Positions 1-5,025 of a stretch of DNA of 5,025 nt are shown here, piece after piece. This DNA is from Clostridiales bacterium (lineage in GTDB: Bacteria > Bacillota > Clostridia > Oscillospirales > Oscillospiraceae): assembly GCA_003533405.1 (NCBI GenBank), contig DQDL01000090.1, positions 1,419 through 6,443 of the forward strand. The letters run 5' to 3'. A program made the position numbers and the translations under genes. Position 1 is the stretch's first letter. The number at the start of each line of letters is the position of its first letter. The notes under the pieces are model-generated. The model was not told the origin of the DNA. It saw only the letters and a list, made by a program, of their open reading frames with translations, and ran no database searches.

Positions 1-644
1 ACCCGCTCGATGAAGTCCAGGTCGTCCAGGTCGTCGATGAGCCGCTGGGCATAGGCGGTGATCTTCAGCATCCACTGGCTCTTCTCCTTACGGATGACCT
101 CGCTGCCGCAACGCTCGCAGACGCCGTTTACGACCTCTTCGTTTGCGAGCACGCACTTGCAGCTGGTGCACCAGTTCACAGGCATAGTGGTCTTATAGGC
201 CAGACCGTGCTTGTACATCTGAAGGAATATCCACTGCGTCCACTTATAGTAGTTGGGGTCTGTGGTGTCCACGCAGCGATCCCAGTCAAAGCCGTAGCCC
301 AGCATCTTGAGCTGGCTTGTGAAGTTTGCTATGTTGTTTTTTGTAACTATGGCCGGATGGATGTGGTTCTTGATGGCGTAGTTTTCCGTGGGCAGACCGA
401 AAGCGTCAAAGCCGATGGGGAACAAAACATTGTAGCCCTCCATCCTCTTTTTACGGGTGACGATATCCATAGCCGTAAACGGTCTGGGATGACCGACATG
501 CAGTCCCTGACCCGAGGGGTACGGGAACTCGATAAGTCCGTAGAACTTGGGACGGGTCGTGTCGCCGGTTATGGCCGCATAAGGCTTGGTCTGCTCCCAA
601 TTTGCCTGCCATTTCTTTTCAATTGCAGTAAAATCGTACTTCAT
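1..644 (-). CDS. leuS: Leucyl-tRNA synthetase, N-terminal part (3' end beyond window)
   Basis: Class I aminoacyl-tRNA synthetase that charges tRNA-Leu with leucine in the cytoplasm. Only about the first 214 residues are present; a full bacterial LeuRS is roughly 800-870. The fragment begins [13 protein letters not shown]. It carries the FPYPSG segment followed by the class I signature HVGH (residues 49-52), then [16 protein letters not shown] (about 78-93). [14 protein letters not shown] block (about 128-140) and a zinc module with Cys159, Cys162, Cys176 and Cys179 (C-x2-C-x13-C-x2-C) around [10 protein letters not shown] follow, then [10 protein letters not shown] (191-200). The CP1 editing domain, KMSKS loop and anticodon-binding domain lie outside the window. 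The ATG at 644 is chosen because an AAGGGAG site sits 9 nt upstream and the N-terminus matches the family. It lies 42 nt downstream of rsfS and is probably co-transcribed with it. Identity is very secure. Confidence 0.97.
   Translation of the reverse strand, partial: MKYDFTAIEKKWQANWEQTKPYAAITGDTTRPKFYGLIEFPYPSGQGLHVGHPRPFTAMDIVTRKKRMEGYNVLFPIGFDAFGLPTENYAIKNHIHPAIVTKNNIANFTSQLKMLGYGFDWDRCVDTTDPNYYKWTQWIFLQMYKHGLAYKTTMPVNWCTSCKCVLANEEVVNGVCERCGSEVIRKEKSQWMLKITAYAQRLIDDLDDLDFIER
15..35. repeat. Short in-gene tandem repeat (9-nt unit) in leuS
   Basis: The unit gtccaggtc occurs twice in tandem (15-23 and 24-32), followed by a partial third gtc. On the minus strand it encodes the acidic stretch DDLDDLD of LeuRS. 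The acidic motif is normal for the family, so this is probably codon-level coincidence in a conserved peptide rather than a functional repeat. Confidence 0.5.
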
Positions 645-653
645 TTTTAATTA

Positions 654-660
654 CTCCCTT
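654..660 (-). promoter_or_regulatory. Ribosome binding site of leuS
   Basis: On the minus strand the sequence reads AAGGGAG, then 9 nt, then the leuS ATG at 644. It is a strong Shine-Dalgarno match and fixes the start of leuS. It lies in the 42-nt gap after rsfS. Confidence 0.8.
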
Positions 661-681
661 ATAGTTTTTATTAGTCCGAGC

Positions 682-697
682 GCCCCTTAGCAGGGGC
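682..697 (-). other. Small perfect hairpin across the rsfS stop codon
   Basis: Minus-strand RNA would pair GCCCCT with AGGGGC, a 6-bp GC-rich stem closing a 4-nt GCTA loop. The TAA stop of rsfS (687-689) straddles the loop and the second stem arm. The hairpin is followed by gctcggact, not a U tract, so it does not qualify as an intrinsic terminator. It could stabilise a processed 3' end or limit ribosome run-through between rsfS and leuS, but it may equally be chance in a GC-rich end. Confidence 0.4.
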
Positions 698-1049
698 CTA
701 TAAGGGATGAGAGTTCGATCTCCTCGGCATCGGACCAGAGTCTTTCGAGCTTATAGAAATCTCTTGCGTCCTCGGTGAATACATGAGCCACCACACAGCC
801 GAAATCGAGCAGCACCCAGTTGCCGGAGCGGAAACCCTCACGGCGCAGGGGCGGCTCGCCGGCCTCGCTCATCTGCTTATCGAGCTCGTCGGTGAGTGAC
901 TTAATGTGTGTTGATGATGTGCCGGTGCAGATGATGAAATAATCGCACAGTGTTGTGAGCTTATCTGTCTTGAGCACCTTTATATCCTTACCTTTTTTGT
1001 CGCTGAGTGCCTTTGCGGCAACCTTTACGACTTCATTAGGCTGCATCAT
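687..1049 (-). CDS. rsfS: Ribosome silencing factor RsfS (Iojap/YbeB/DUF143 family)
   Basis: A 120-residue cytoplasmic protein. Known members bind ribosomal protein L14 (uL14) on the 50S subunit and block joining with 30S, dampening translation when nutrients are short; the Bacillus gene is yqeL. The family core is clear: DYFIICTGTSSTHIKSL (36-52), the basic loop PPLRREG (66-72), GNWVLLDFGCVVAHVF (77-91) and DFYKLERLWSDAE (97-109). Length is normal for the family. The first of two adjacent ATGs (1049) is preferred because an AAGGA lies 11 nt upstream; the second ATG (1046) would have a 14-nt spacing. The start overlaps the end of the upstream LCP gene by 14 nt in another frame, suggesting translational coupling. 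leuS follows 42 nt downstream. Identity is very secure. Confidence 0.96.
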   Translation of the reverse strand: MMQPNEVVKVAAKALSDKKGKDIKVLKTDKLTTLCDYFIICTGTSSTHIKSLTDELDKQMSEAGEPPLRREGFRSGNWVLLDFGCVVAHVFTEDARDFYKLERLWSDAEEIELSSLIGPC

Positions 1050-2361
1050 TATTATCTACATCCTTATCTTGAGTATTGTCTTGAGTATTTGTATCGCTCG
1101 CCCCGCTGCCGGTATAGCGAATTACCTGTGCCGATGCCATGGGGTCCGACGAGTTATACGACAGGAACGACTCTATACCGTTATTGACCTCACCCGTAGT
1201 GGAATAGAAATTGCCGTCCTTATAGGTGATTATATCGACATTCTGCGCCGTGACCTCGGTAGTCCAAGGATTGAGGCTCTCGTTTACCATCTTGAGCCAT
1301 GCATCGATGTCGGTAAAAACATAGCTGTAGCCGAACACGCTGCCGGTCGAGAGCTTGGGCAGGGTCATGAACTTGACATCGTCCTTACTGAGCTTCAAGA
1401 ACTCCTTGGCGAAGTAGATGATGTTCTCGGTGGACATATCGGTCTCCATGTTATCTGCAACTATCTGAGCTACCTTGGTGAGGTTGGGGACATTGCCGAT
1501 GGTGAGCATCTGATCGGCAAGTGCGCTCAGCAGCTTCTGCTGCATCTCGATACGCTGCAGGTCGCCGCCGGCATACGAGCTTCTGAAGCGCATGACCTTG
1601 ACGAAGTCATCGCCGCTCAGAGTCTGCTTGCCCTTGTTGAGGTGGATGTGCAGGTCCTGACGCTTGGAGTCGTAGTTCATGTCGATGGGAAGGTCAAACT
1701 CAACGCCGCCGATGGCATCGACGACCTCGGCCGCCGCATTGAGGTTAACGAGGACATACTTATCCACATCAAAGCCGAGCATGCTCTTAACGAGCTCTTT
1801 TCTCATGCTCTGGACGGGGTCGCAGTTATAGTAAGACGAGCCCTCGACATTCTTATAGTATGCCGCATAGTGATATGCGGAGTTTGCCTTCTTGACCTCG
1901 TGCTGAATGTTTATAAGCGTATCTCTGGGGATGCTCACGATATTCAGCTTGTGGTTAACCGTATCGAAGCTGCCGATCATAATGGTATCGGTATTATTGC
2001 TTATCTGATCGGTACCGGCGACGAGGAAGGTATACACGCCGTCCTTTCTTCCGTCAACATGCTTCACATTGGGGTCGTTTGAAACGCCGCCCGGATCCGT
2101 AGAGGGCGGCTTGATGACAAACTCAAGCACCGCATAGCCGATGCCCGCAAGCAGCACGAGCACCAGCAGGATTATCAAAATGACCTTGCCGGTCTTTTTC
2201 TTTTTGCCCTTTTTGTTTCTTGCGGCGACGATCTCGTCAACGCTCTTGCCGGACTGCTCTTCCGTGGTCTCGGTCTTGGCCGTGCGGCTCTGTCTGCTTC
2301 CATCGGCAGAGGCTCTCTCCCCGGAGTGCCTGCTGCTCTTTTTGCTGCCAAATAGCTTCAT
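1036..2361 (-). CDS. LytR-CpsA-Psr (LCP) family cell-wall glycopolymer transferase
   Basis: A 441-residue type II membrane protein. LCP enzymes move undecaprenyl-linked polymers such as teichoic acids or capsule onto peptidoglycan on the outer face of the membrane. In order: a charged cytoplasmic tail (1-58) ending in a KKGKKKK cluster, one transmembrane helix (about 59-83), then the extracellular catalytic domain (about 105-360). The domain shows FLVAGTD (112-118), the NTDTIMIGSFD strand (123-133), SIPRDT (143-148) and RFRSSYAGGDLQRIEMQQ (258-275). Arg146, Arg258, Arg260, Asp267, Arg270 and Gln274 match the polyprenyl-phosphate-binding and catalytic pattern. After the domain comes a roughly 80-residue tail ending in low-complexity Asp/Asn/Thr/Gln. 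The start has AAGGGA 8 nt upstream. It lies 37 nt after nadD-yqeK and overlaps rsfS by 14 nt. The family is certain, but the exact polymer cannot be told from sequence, so no symbol is given. Confidence 0.94.
   Translation of the reverse strand: MKLFGSKKSSRHSGERASADGSRQSRTAKTETTEEQSGKSVDEIVAARNKKGKKKKTGKVILIILLVLVLLAGIGYAVLEFVIKPPSTDPGGVSNDPNVKHVDGRKDGVYTFLVAGTDQISNNTDTIMIGSFDTVNHKLNIVSIPRDTLINIQHEVKKANSAYHYAAYYKNVEGSSYYNCDPVQSMRKELVKSMLGFDVDKYVLVNLNAAAEVVDAIGGVEFDLPIDMNYDSKRQDLHIHLNKGKQTLSGDDFVKVMRFRSSYAGGDLQRIEMQQKLLSALADQMLTIGNVPNLTKVAQIVADNMETDMSTENIIYFAKEFLKLSKDDVKFMTLPKLSTGSVFGYSYVFTDIDAWLKMVNESLNPWTTEVTAQNVDIITYKDGNFYSTTGEVNNGIESFLSYNSSDPMASAQVIRYTGSGASDTNTQDNTQDKDVDNNDAA
1061..1065 (-). 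promoter_or_regulatory. Ribosome binding site of rsfS, inside the LCP gene
   Basis: AAGGA on the minus strand, 11 nt before the rsfS ATG at 1049, lies within the last codons of the LCP gene. It favours the first of the two consecutive ATG codons as the rsfS start. Confidence 0.6.
1067..1089. repeat. 12-nt-period tandem repeat in the LCP C-terminal tail
   Basis: The 11-mer tcttgagtatt occurs at 1067-1077 and again at 1079-1089, a 12-nt period. On the coding strand it gives the repeated tetrapeptide NTQD-NTQD within the acidic, Asn-rich tail of the LCP protein. The period is a multiple of three, so gain or loss of a copy would keep the frame. It probably arose by replication slippage in a disordered, weakly constrained tail. 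Confidence 0.75.
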
Positions 2362-2369
2362 ATTTATTA

Positions 2370-2375
2370 TCCCTT
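2370..2375 (-). promoter_or_regulatory. Ribosome binding site of the LCP gene
   Basis: AAGGGA on the minus strand, 8 nt before the ATG at 2361, lies in the 37-nt gap after the nadD-yqeK stop. The good match and spacing support this start and independent translation initiation of the LCP gene. Confidence 0.75.
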
Positions 2376-2398
2376 CTGTTGTCTACAAGGATGAGGGT

Positions 2399-3565
2399 CT
2401 ACTGCTCAAATGGCTTGTACCACTCGTAGGCTTCAACGCTTGCAATATACGGCTCCTGACCATAGCTTCTTATGTCTTCAAGGCTCATTTTAAGCCCGAG
2501 TGCCATAGCTGCGTCCAAGTTCTCATACGCAAGGGTGCGCAGCTTCTCGACACCTTCAAAATCTCGGTTCGGCTCTATGTAGTCGGCCATATATATGATT
2601 TTCTCCAAAAGCGTCATATCAGGCTTGCCGGTGGTGTGCCATCTGATCGCCTCATAAACTTCTTTGCTGACATTGAAAAGCCGCTTTGCCATTGCAGCCC
2701 CTGTCTTTGCATGCAGCAGCTTCACATTATGCTCTTCAATCGTATCGTTTATAATACCATACTTGTCGCACAATATCAATTGTTCCGGCAAAGAAAGTTT
2801 TTTTGTAATATCATGCAAGATCCCTGCCTCGGCTGCGTTCTCGGGATCCTCGCCCCAGCGCTGTGCAAGCTTGACGGCCTCGCTCTCGCAGCCGACCACA
2901 TGCGCAACTCTGTTGGGCTTGAGCATCGCATACGCTTTCTCACGCAGCCAGTAAAGCTCCGGCTTTGCGTCATAGTCGCCGTTTGCGATTATCCGCTCGT
3001 AGACCTTCTCCGGCATGAACGATGCGCCCATCCTGCGGCAGAGCATGTCCCGTATATTTCTTGATGACATGGACTTTGGCTCATGGCGCAGGGGGACTAT
3101 CTTAGCCCCGTACTCTTTCTTTAGATACTCGGCGTGGCGCAGCATCTCGGCCTCCTCGCCCTCGCTGCGGACGAACACCGCAAGCGTCAGCGTTTCGAGC
3201 AAGAATCTGAACCTGTACCACTCCTCAAAGCTCAGGAGCATATCCGTACCCATGGCAAGGTAAAGCTCGGCATCGGGGTACTGCTGCATTAAAAGCTCCA
3301 CGGTCGATGCGGTATAGCTTTTGCCCTCACGGTGAAGCTCAATGTCGCTTACCTCGACATTCGGCATATCGGAAAACGCAAGCTGCGTAAGCAGCAGGCG
3401 CTCGTGTGCATCGGGGCTTCCCTCGGCAAGCTCCTTGTGCGGCGGGATGTTTGCCGGGATTATCAAGAGTTTATCGGGCTCAAGCTGCTCGGATATGGTC
3501 ATGGCAGCCTCAACATGACCGCAGTGCGGCGGATTGAAGCTTCCGCCGTAGATAACAATCTTCAT
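2399..3565 (-). CDS. nadD-yqeK: Fused nicotinate mononucleotide adenylyltransferase (NadD) and HD-domain Ap4A hydrolase (YqeK)
   Basis: A single 388-residue reading frame carries two enzymes that are separate, adjacent genes in Bacillus. Residues 1 to about 198 are NadD, which makes nicotinate adenine dinucleotide from NaMN and ATP. They show GGSFNPPHCGH (7-17) with the nucleotidyltransferase HxGH motif at 14-17, PANIPPHK (37-44), MGTDML (105-110) and the SSRNIR signature (167-172). Residues from about 203 to 388 are YqeK, a metal-dependent HD phosphohydrolase; family members split diadenosine tetraphosphate symmetrically into ADP. The ligand set is complete: His222, His251-Asp252 (GILHDITK), His285 (LLHAKTGA), His310 (WHTTGK) and Asp328 (YMADYIEPNR). 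Both halves are full length with all key residues, so both should be active. The start overlaps the yhbY stop as ATGA; upstream there is only a weak purine-rich AAGAAG, so translation is probably coupled to yhbY. Domain identities are very secure; fusion versus sequencing error rests on the uninterrupted frame. Confidence 0.95.
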   Translation of the reverse strand: MKIVIYGGSFNPPHCGHVEAAMTISEQLEPDKLLIIPANIPPHKELAEGSPDAHERLLLTQLAFSDMPNVEVSDIELHREGKSYTASTVELLMQQYPDAELYLAMGTDMLLSFEEWYRFRFLLETLTLAVFVRSEGEEAEMLRHAEYLKKEYGAKIVPLRHEPKSMSSRNIRDMLCRRMGASFMPEKVYERIIANGDYDAKPELYWLREKAYAMLKPNRVAHVVGCESEAVKLAQRWGEDPENAAEAGILHDITKKLSLPEQLILCDKYGIINDTIEEHNVKLLHAKTGAAMAKRLFNVSKEVYEAIRWHTTGKPDMTLLEKIIYMADYIEPNRDFEGVEKLRTLAYENLDAAMALGLKMSLEDIRSYGQEPYIASVEAYEWYKPFEQ

Positions 3566-3870
3566 TTCTTCTTATCTTTTACAAGAGCTATTTTAGGCTC
3601 TTTTGCATTCCTCTTATACAGGACAAACTTACTTCCTATCGTCTGCACGGTCTCGGCATCGCAGGCCTCGGCCAGTGCGTCGGCTGCCTCACGGGCAGTC
3701 AGCAGGCTGTTTTCCAGAACTCTGCCCTTTATGAGTTCTCTTGCCTTGAGCGCATCCTTGACCTGCGTCAGGGTGTTTTCACTGATGCCGCCCTTGCCTA
3801 TCTGGATTATCGTATCCTCTGTCATGGCAAGCCCTCTGAGCTGTGCCCTCTGCTTACTTGTCAGTGCCAT
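3562..3870 (-). CDS. yhbY: YhbY/YqeI family CRM-domain RNA-binding protein
   Basis: A 102-residue cytoplasmic protein made almost entirely of one CRM (chloroplast RNA splicing and ribosome maturation) domain. The E. coli homologue YhbY associates with pre-50S particles, so a role in large-subunit assembly is expected from the family. The N-terminal helix [13 protein letters not shown] (3-15) leads to the IGKGG loop (24-28), the signature RNA-contact loop of the fold. KARELIKGRVLEN (42-54) and the closing strand IGSKFVLYKR (78-87) follow, then a short lysine-rich tail. The length is typical. The ATG at 3870 has GAGGGA 5 nt upstream. The gene overlaps the end of rdgB by 17 nt and the start of nadD-yqeK by 4 nt. 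In Bacillus the homologue yqeI also sits directly before nadD. Identity is secure; the precise role in this organism is inferred. Confidence 0.95.
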   Translation of the reverse strand: MALTSKQRAQLRGLAMTEDTIIQIGKGGISENTLTQVKDALKARELIKGRVLENSLLTAREAADALAEACDAETVQTIGSKFVLYKRNAKEPKIALVKDKKK

Positions 3871-4456
3871 TGTATTCCCTCAGCTTTTTCTTAAATATTT
3901 TGAGCGCATTGGCTCTGTGTGATATCTCGTTTTTGACCTCGGTGCCGAGCTCGGCCATACTCTTATCGTAGCCCGTCGGCATGAAAACGGGGTCGTAGCC
4001 GAAGCCGCCCTCGCCCCTCGGGCTTAAAAGTATCTTGCCGGCACACTCGCCCTCGCAGCGGATGATATCGCCGTTGGGGAAAATGCAGCAGATGCTGGAG
4101 ACGAACTTTGCTTCTCTGTTCTTAACTCCCTCAAGCTTTTTGAGCAGATACTCATACTTTTCCTTATCGCTTGCATCGTGGCCGCCGGGGGCGTAGCGGG
4201 CAGAGTAAACGCCCGGCTCGCCGTTAAGAGCATCGACCATCAGACCGGAGTCATCGGCAATTGCGGCAACACCCGTTGCTTCGACAACGGCAGCTGCCTT
4301 GAGATATGCGTTCTCGGCAAAGGTTGTGCCGGTCTCCTCGACCTCAAAATCGCAGCCTGCTTCCCTTTGCGAGCAAAGCTCGATGCTCATGTCGGACAGT
4401 ATAGCCTTGAGCTCACGGAGCTTTTTTGCATTGTTGCTTGCAAGTATCATTTTCAC
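3854..4456 (-). CDS. rdgB: RdgB/HAM1 family non-canonical purine NTP pyrophosphatase (dITP/XTP)
   Basis: A 200-residue cytoplasmic housecleaning enzyme. It hydrolyses dITP, ITP and XTP to the monophosphate and pyrophosphate, keeping deaminated purines out of DNA and RNA. The family signatures appear in order: [12 protein letters not shown] (6-17, substrate-binding loop), [11 protein letters not shown] (44-54), ADDSGL (67-72, with catalytic Asp68/Asp69), PGVYSARYA (81-89), GGFGYDPVF (150-158) and SHRANALK (179-186). Length matches the family. Two starts are possible: GTG at 4456, overlapping the ftsY stop as GTGA, or ATG at 4450. GTG is preferred because a GGAGG site lies 10 nt upstream of it against 16 nt for the ATG, and because the resulting MKMILASNN matches usual family N-termini. 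It overlaps yhbY by 17 nt. Function is secure; the exact start is less so. Confidence 0.96.
   Translation of the reverse strand: MKMILASNNAKKLRELKAILSDMSIELCSQREAGCDFEVEETGTTFAENAYLKAAAVVEATGVAAIADDSGLMVDALNGEPGVYSARYAPGGHDASDKEKYEYLLKKLEGVKNREAKFVSSICCIFPNGDIIRCEGECAGKILLSPRGEGGFGYDPVFMPTGYDKSMAELGTEVKNEISHRANALKIFKKKLREYNGTDK
3876..3881 (-). promoter_or_regulatory. Ribosome binding site of yhbY, inside rdgB
   Basis: GAGGGA on the minus strand, 5 nt before the yhbY ATG at 3870, lies within the last codons of rdgB. It supports the overlapping start of yhbY. Confidence 0.65.
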
Positions 4457-5025
4457 TTGAACAGCGCCTCCACAAATTCCTTGGGGTCGAACGGGATAAG
4501 GTCGTCCATGCCCTCACCCACGCCGACGAATTTCACAGGCAGGTTCAGCTCATGTGCGATGGCAAACACTATGCCGCCCTTGGCGGTGCCGTCAAGCTTT
4601 GTGAGCACGATGCCGGAAATACCGGCGGTCTCAAGAAACTGCTTGGCTTGGATGAGACCGTTTTGACCGGTGGTAGCATCAAGCACCATGAGCGTCTCGA
4701 TATCGGCATCCGGCAGCTCACGGGTAACGACACGGCTTATCTTATTAAGCTCGTTCATGAGATTTGCCTTATTGTGCAGTCTCCCTGCGGTGTCGATGAT
4801 TATAGTGTCGGAACCTCTTGCCTTGGCGGCACAGATGCTGTCATACACGACCGAGGCGGGGTCGCTGCCCTCCTCATGGCGGACGATGTCCGCTCCCGAG
4901 CGCTCTGCCCAAATGTTGAGCTGCTCGCCTGCGGCGGCACGGAAGGTGTCGCCGGCGCACAAAAGCACCTTTTTGCCGTCGGCTTTAAGTCTTGCCGAGA
5001 GCTTGCCGATGGTCGTCGTCTTGCC
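4453..5025 (-). CDS. ftsY: Signal recognition particle receptor FtsY, C-terminal part (5' end beyond window)
   Basis: SRP-family GTPase that docks the SRP-ribosome-nascent chain complex at the membrane for delivery to SecYEG. The last 190 residues are present and open at the window edge: the fragment starts inside the P-loop ([10 protein letters not shown]), so the acidic and N domains are missing. Visible G-domain elements, numbered from the fragment start, are [11 protein letters not shown] (26-36, the insertion-box region specific to SRP GTPases), DTAGRLHNK (78-86, G3), DATTGQNG (116-123), [10 protein letters not shown] (142-151, G4) and [15 protein letters not shown] (166-180, closing motif). 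The [13 protein letters not shown] ending followed by a short EFVEALF tail, with no Met-rich M domain, separates FtsY from Ffh. The stop overlaps the GTG start of rdgB. The first codon falls exactly on the window boundary, so the true start is upstream of the window. Confidence 0.96.
   Translation of the reverse strand, partial: GKTTTIGKLSARLKADGKKVLLCAGDTFRAAAGEQLNIWAERSGADIVRHEEGSDPASVVYDSICAAKARGSDTIIIDTAGRLHNKANLMNELNKISRVVTRELPDADIETLMVLDATTGQNGLIQAKQFLETAGISGIVLTKLDGTAKGGIVFAIAHELNLPVKFVGVGEGMDDLIPFDPKEFVEALFK
4467..4471 (-). promoter_or_regulatory. Ribosome binding site of rdgB, inside ftsY
   Basis: A perfect GGAGG on the minus strand lies within the last codons of ftsY. Its spacing is 10 nt to the GTG at 4456 and 16 nt to the ATG at 4450, so it favours the GTG start of rdgB and coupling to ftsY termination. 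Confidence 0.65.

Noticed and set aside
207..650. A 147-codon open frame on the plus strand
   Set aside because: It lies opposite leuS, whose HVGH and zinc motifs are unmistakable, and spans the leuS start; no independent coding evidence.
682..697. Intrinsic terminator after rsfS
   Set aside because: The stem is perfect but short, and the downstream minus-strand sequence is gctcggact rather than a U tract, so it is reported only as a hairpin.
955..2082. A 375-codon open frame on the plus strand
   Set aside because: It runs fully antisense to the well-supported LCP gene and the start of rsfS. Its translation is a low-complexity Leu/Val/Ile/Asp-rich sequence typical of mirror frames of a codon-biased gene, with no family motif.
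2190..2220. A-rich slippery sequence (AAAAAG repeats) in the LCP gene as a programmed frameshift
   Set aside because: In frame the runs read AAA AAG preceded by C or G, not the A-AAA-AAG heptamer. They encode the lysine cluster just before the transmembrane helix, and the frame continues normally to a full LCP domain.
2362..2398. Promoter or attenuator between nadD-yqeK and the LCP gene
   Set aside because: The 37-nt gap contains only a good ribosome binding site. An ACCCT/AGGG complementarity is too short and too far apart to claim a structure, and no paired -35/-10 boxes are evident.
2141..3064. A 307-codon open frame on the plus strand
   Set aside because: It is antisense to the LCP N-terminus and the YqeK half of the fusion, where all catalytic residues are conserved on the minus strand. 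It has no recognisable domain; it is a shadow.
4178..4666. A 162-codon open frame on the plus strand
   Set aside because: It is antisense to rdgB and the end of ftsY, both fully supported by conserved motifs.
1..5025. Mobile element, CRISPR, RNA gene or defence system
   Set aside because: No transposase or integrase, no repeat-spacer pattern, no tRNA or rRNA-like segment and no toxin-antitoxin pair was seen; the DNA is almost entirely housekeeping coding sequence.

Overview
The window is a compact stretch of bacterial chromosome with every gene on the minus strand, read from high to low coordinates: ftsY (3' part) -> rdgB -> yhbY -> nadD-yqeK fusion -> an LCP-family cell-wall gene -> rsfS -> leuS (5' part). 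The gene content, the strong AGGAGG-type ribosome binding sites, the roughly balanced base composition and the LCP gene point to a Gram-positive Firmicute. The most likely group is the Clostridia, perhaps a Ruminococcus/Oscillospiraceae-type gut anaerobe. That placement is inferred from protein sequence style and gene order and is not proven.

Layout in transcription order: positions 5025-4453 hold the GTPase core of the SRP receptor FtsY, cut by the window edge. 4456-3854 encode the RdgB/HAM1 housecleaning nucleotide pyrophosphatase. 3870-3562 encode the small CRM-domain RNA-binding protein YhbY (YqeI in Bacillus). 3565-2399 encode one 388-residue protein that joins the NAD-biosynthesis enzyme NadD to the HD-domain Ap4A hydrolase YqeK. 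2361-1036 encode a single-pass membrane LytR-CpsA-Psr protein. 1049-687 encode the ribosome silencing factor RsfS. 644-1 encode the N-terminal third or so of leucyl-tRNA synthetase, cut by the window start.

Four junctions overlap: ftsY/rdgB by 4 nt (if the GTG start is used), rdgB/yhbY by 17 nt, yhbY/nadD by 4 nt and LCP/rsfS by 14 nt. The other two gaps are 37 and 42 nt. I see no intrinsic terminator and no convincing promoter inside the window, so the simplest reading is one polycistronic, translationally coupled unit. Functionally it mixes ribosome assembly and silencing (YhbY, RsfS), translation and protein targeting (LeuRS, FtsY), NAD synthesis (NadD), nucleotide housecleaning (RdgB, YqeK) and wall polymer attachment (LCP). 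The yhbY-nadD-yqeK-rsfS order is the classical Firmicutes yqe cluster.

I do not see an undescribed system, a mobile element, a CRISPR array or an RNA gene. The most noteworthy points are the NadD-YqeK fusion, the LCP gene placed between yqeK and rsfS, a small perfect hairpin on the rsfS stop codon, and the four-cysteine zinc site of LeuRS. No stretch over 42 bases lacks a gene.
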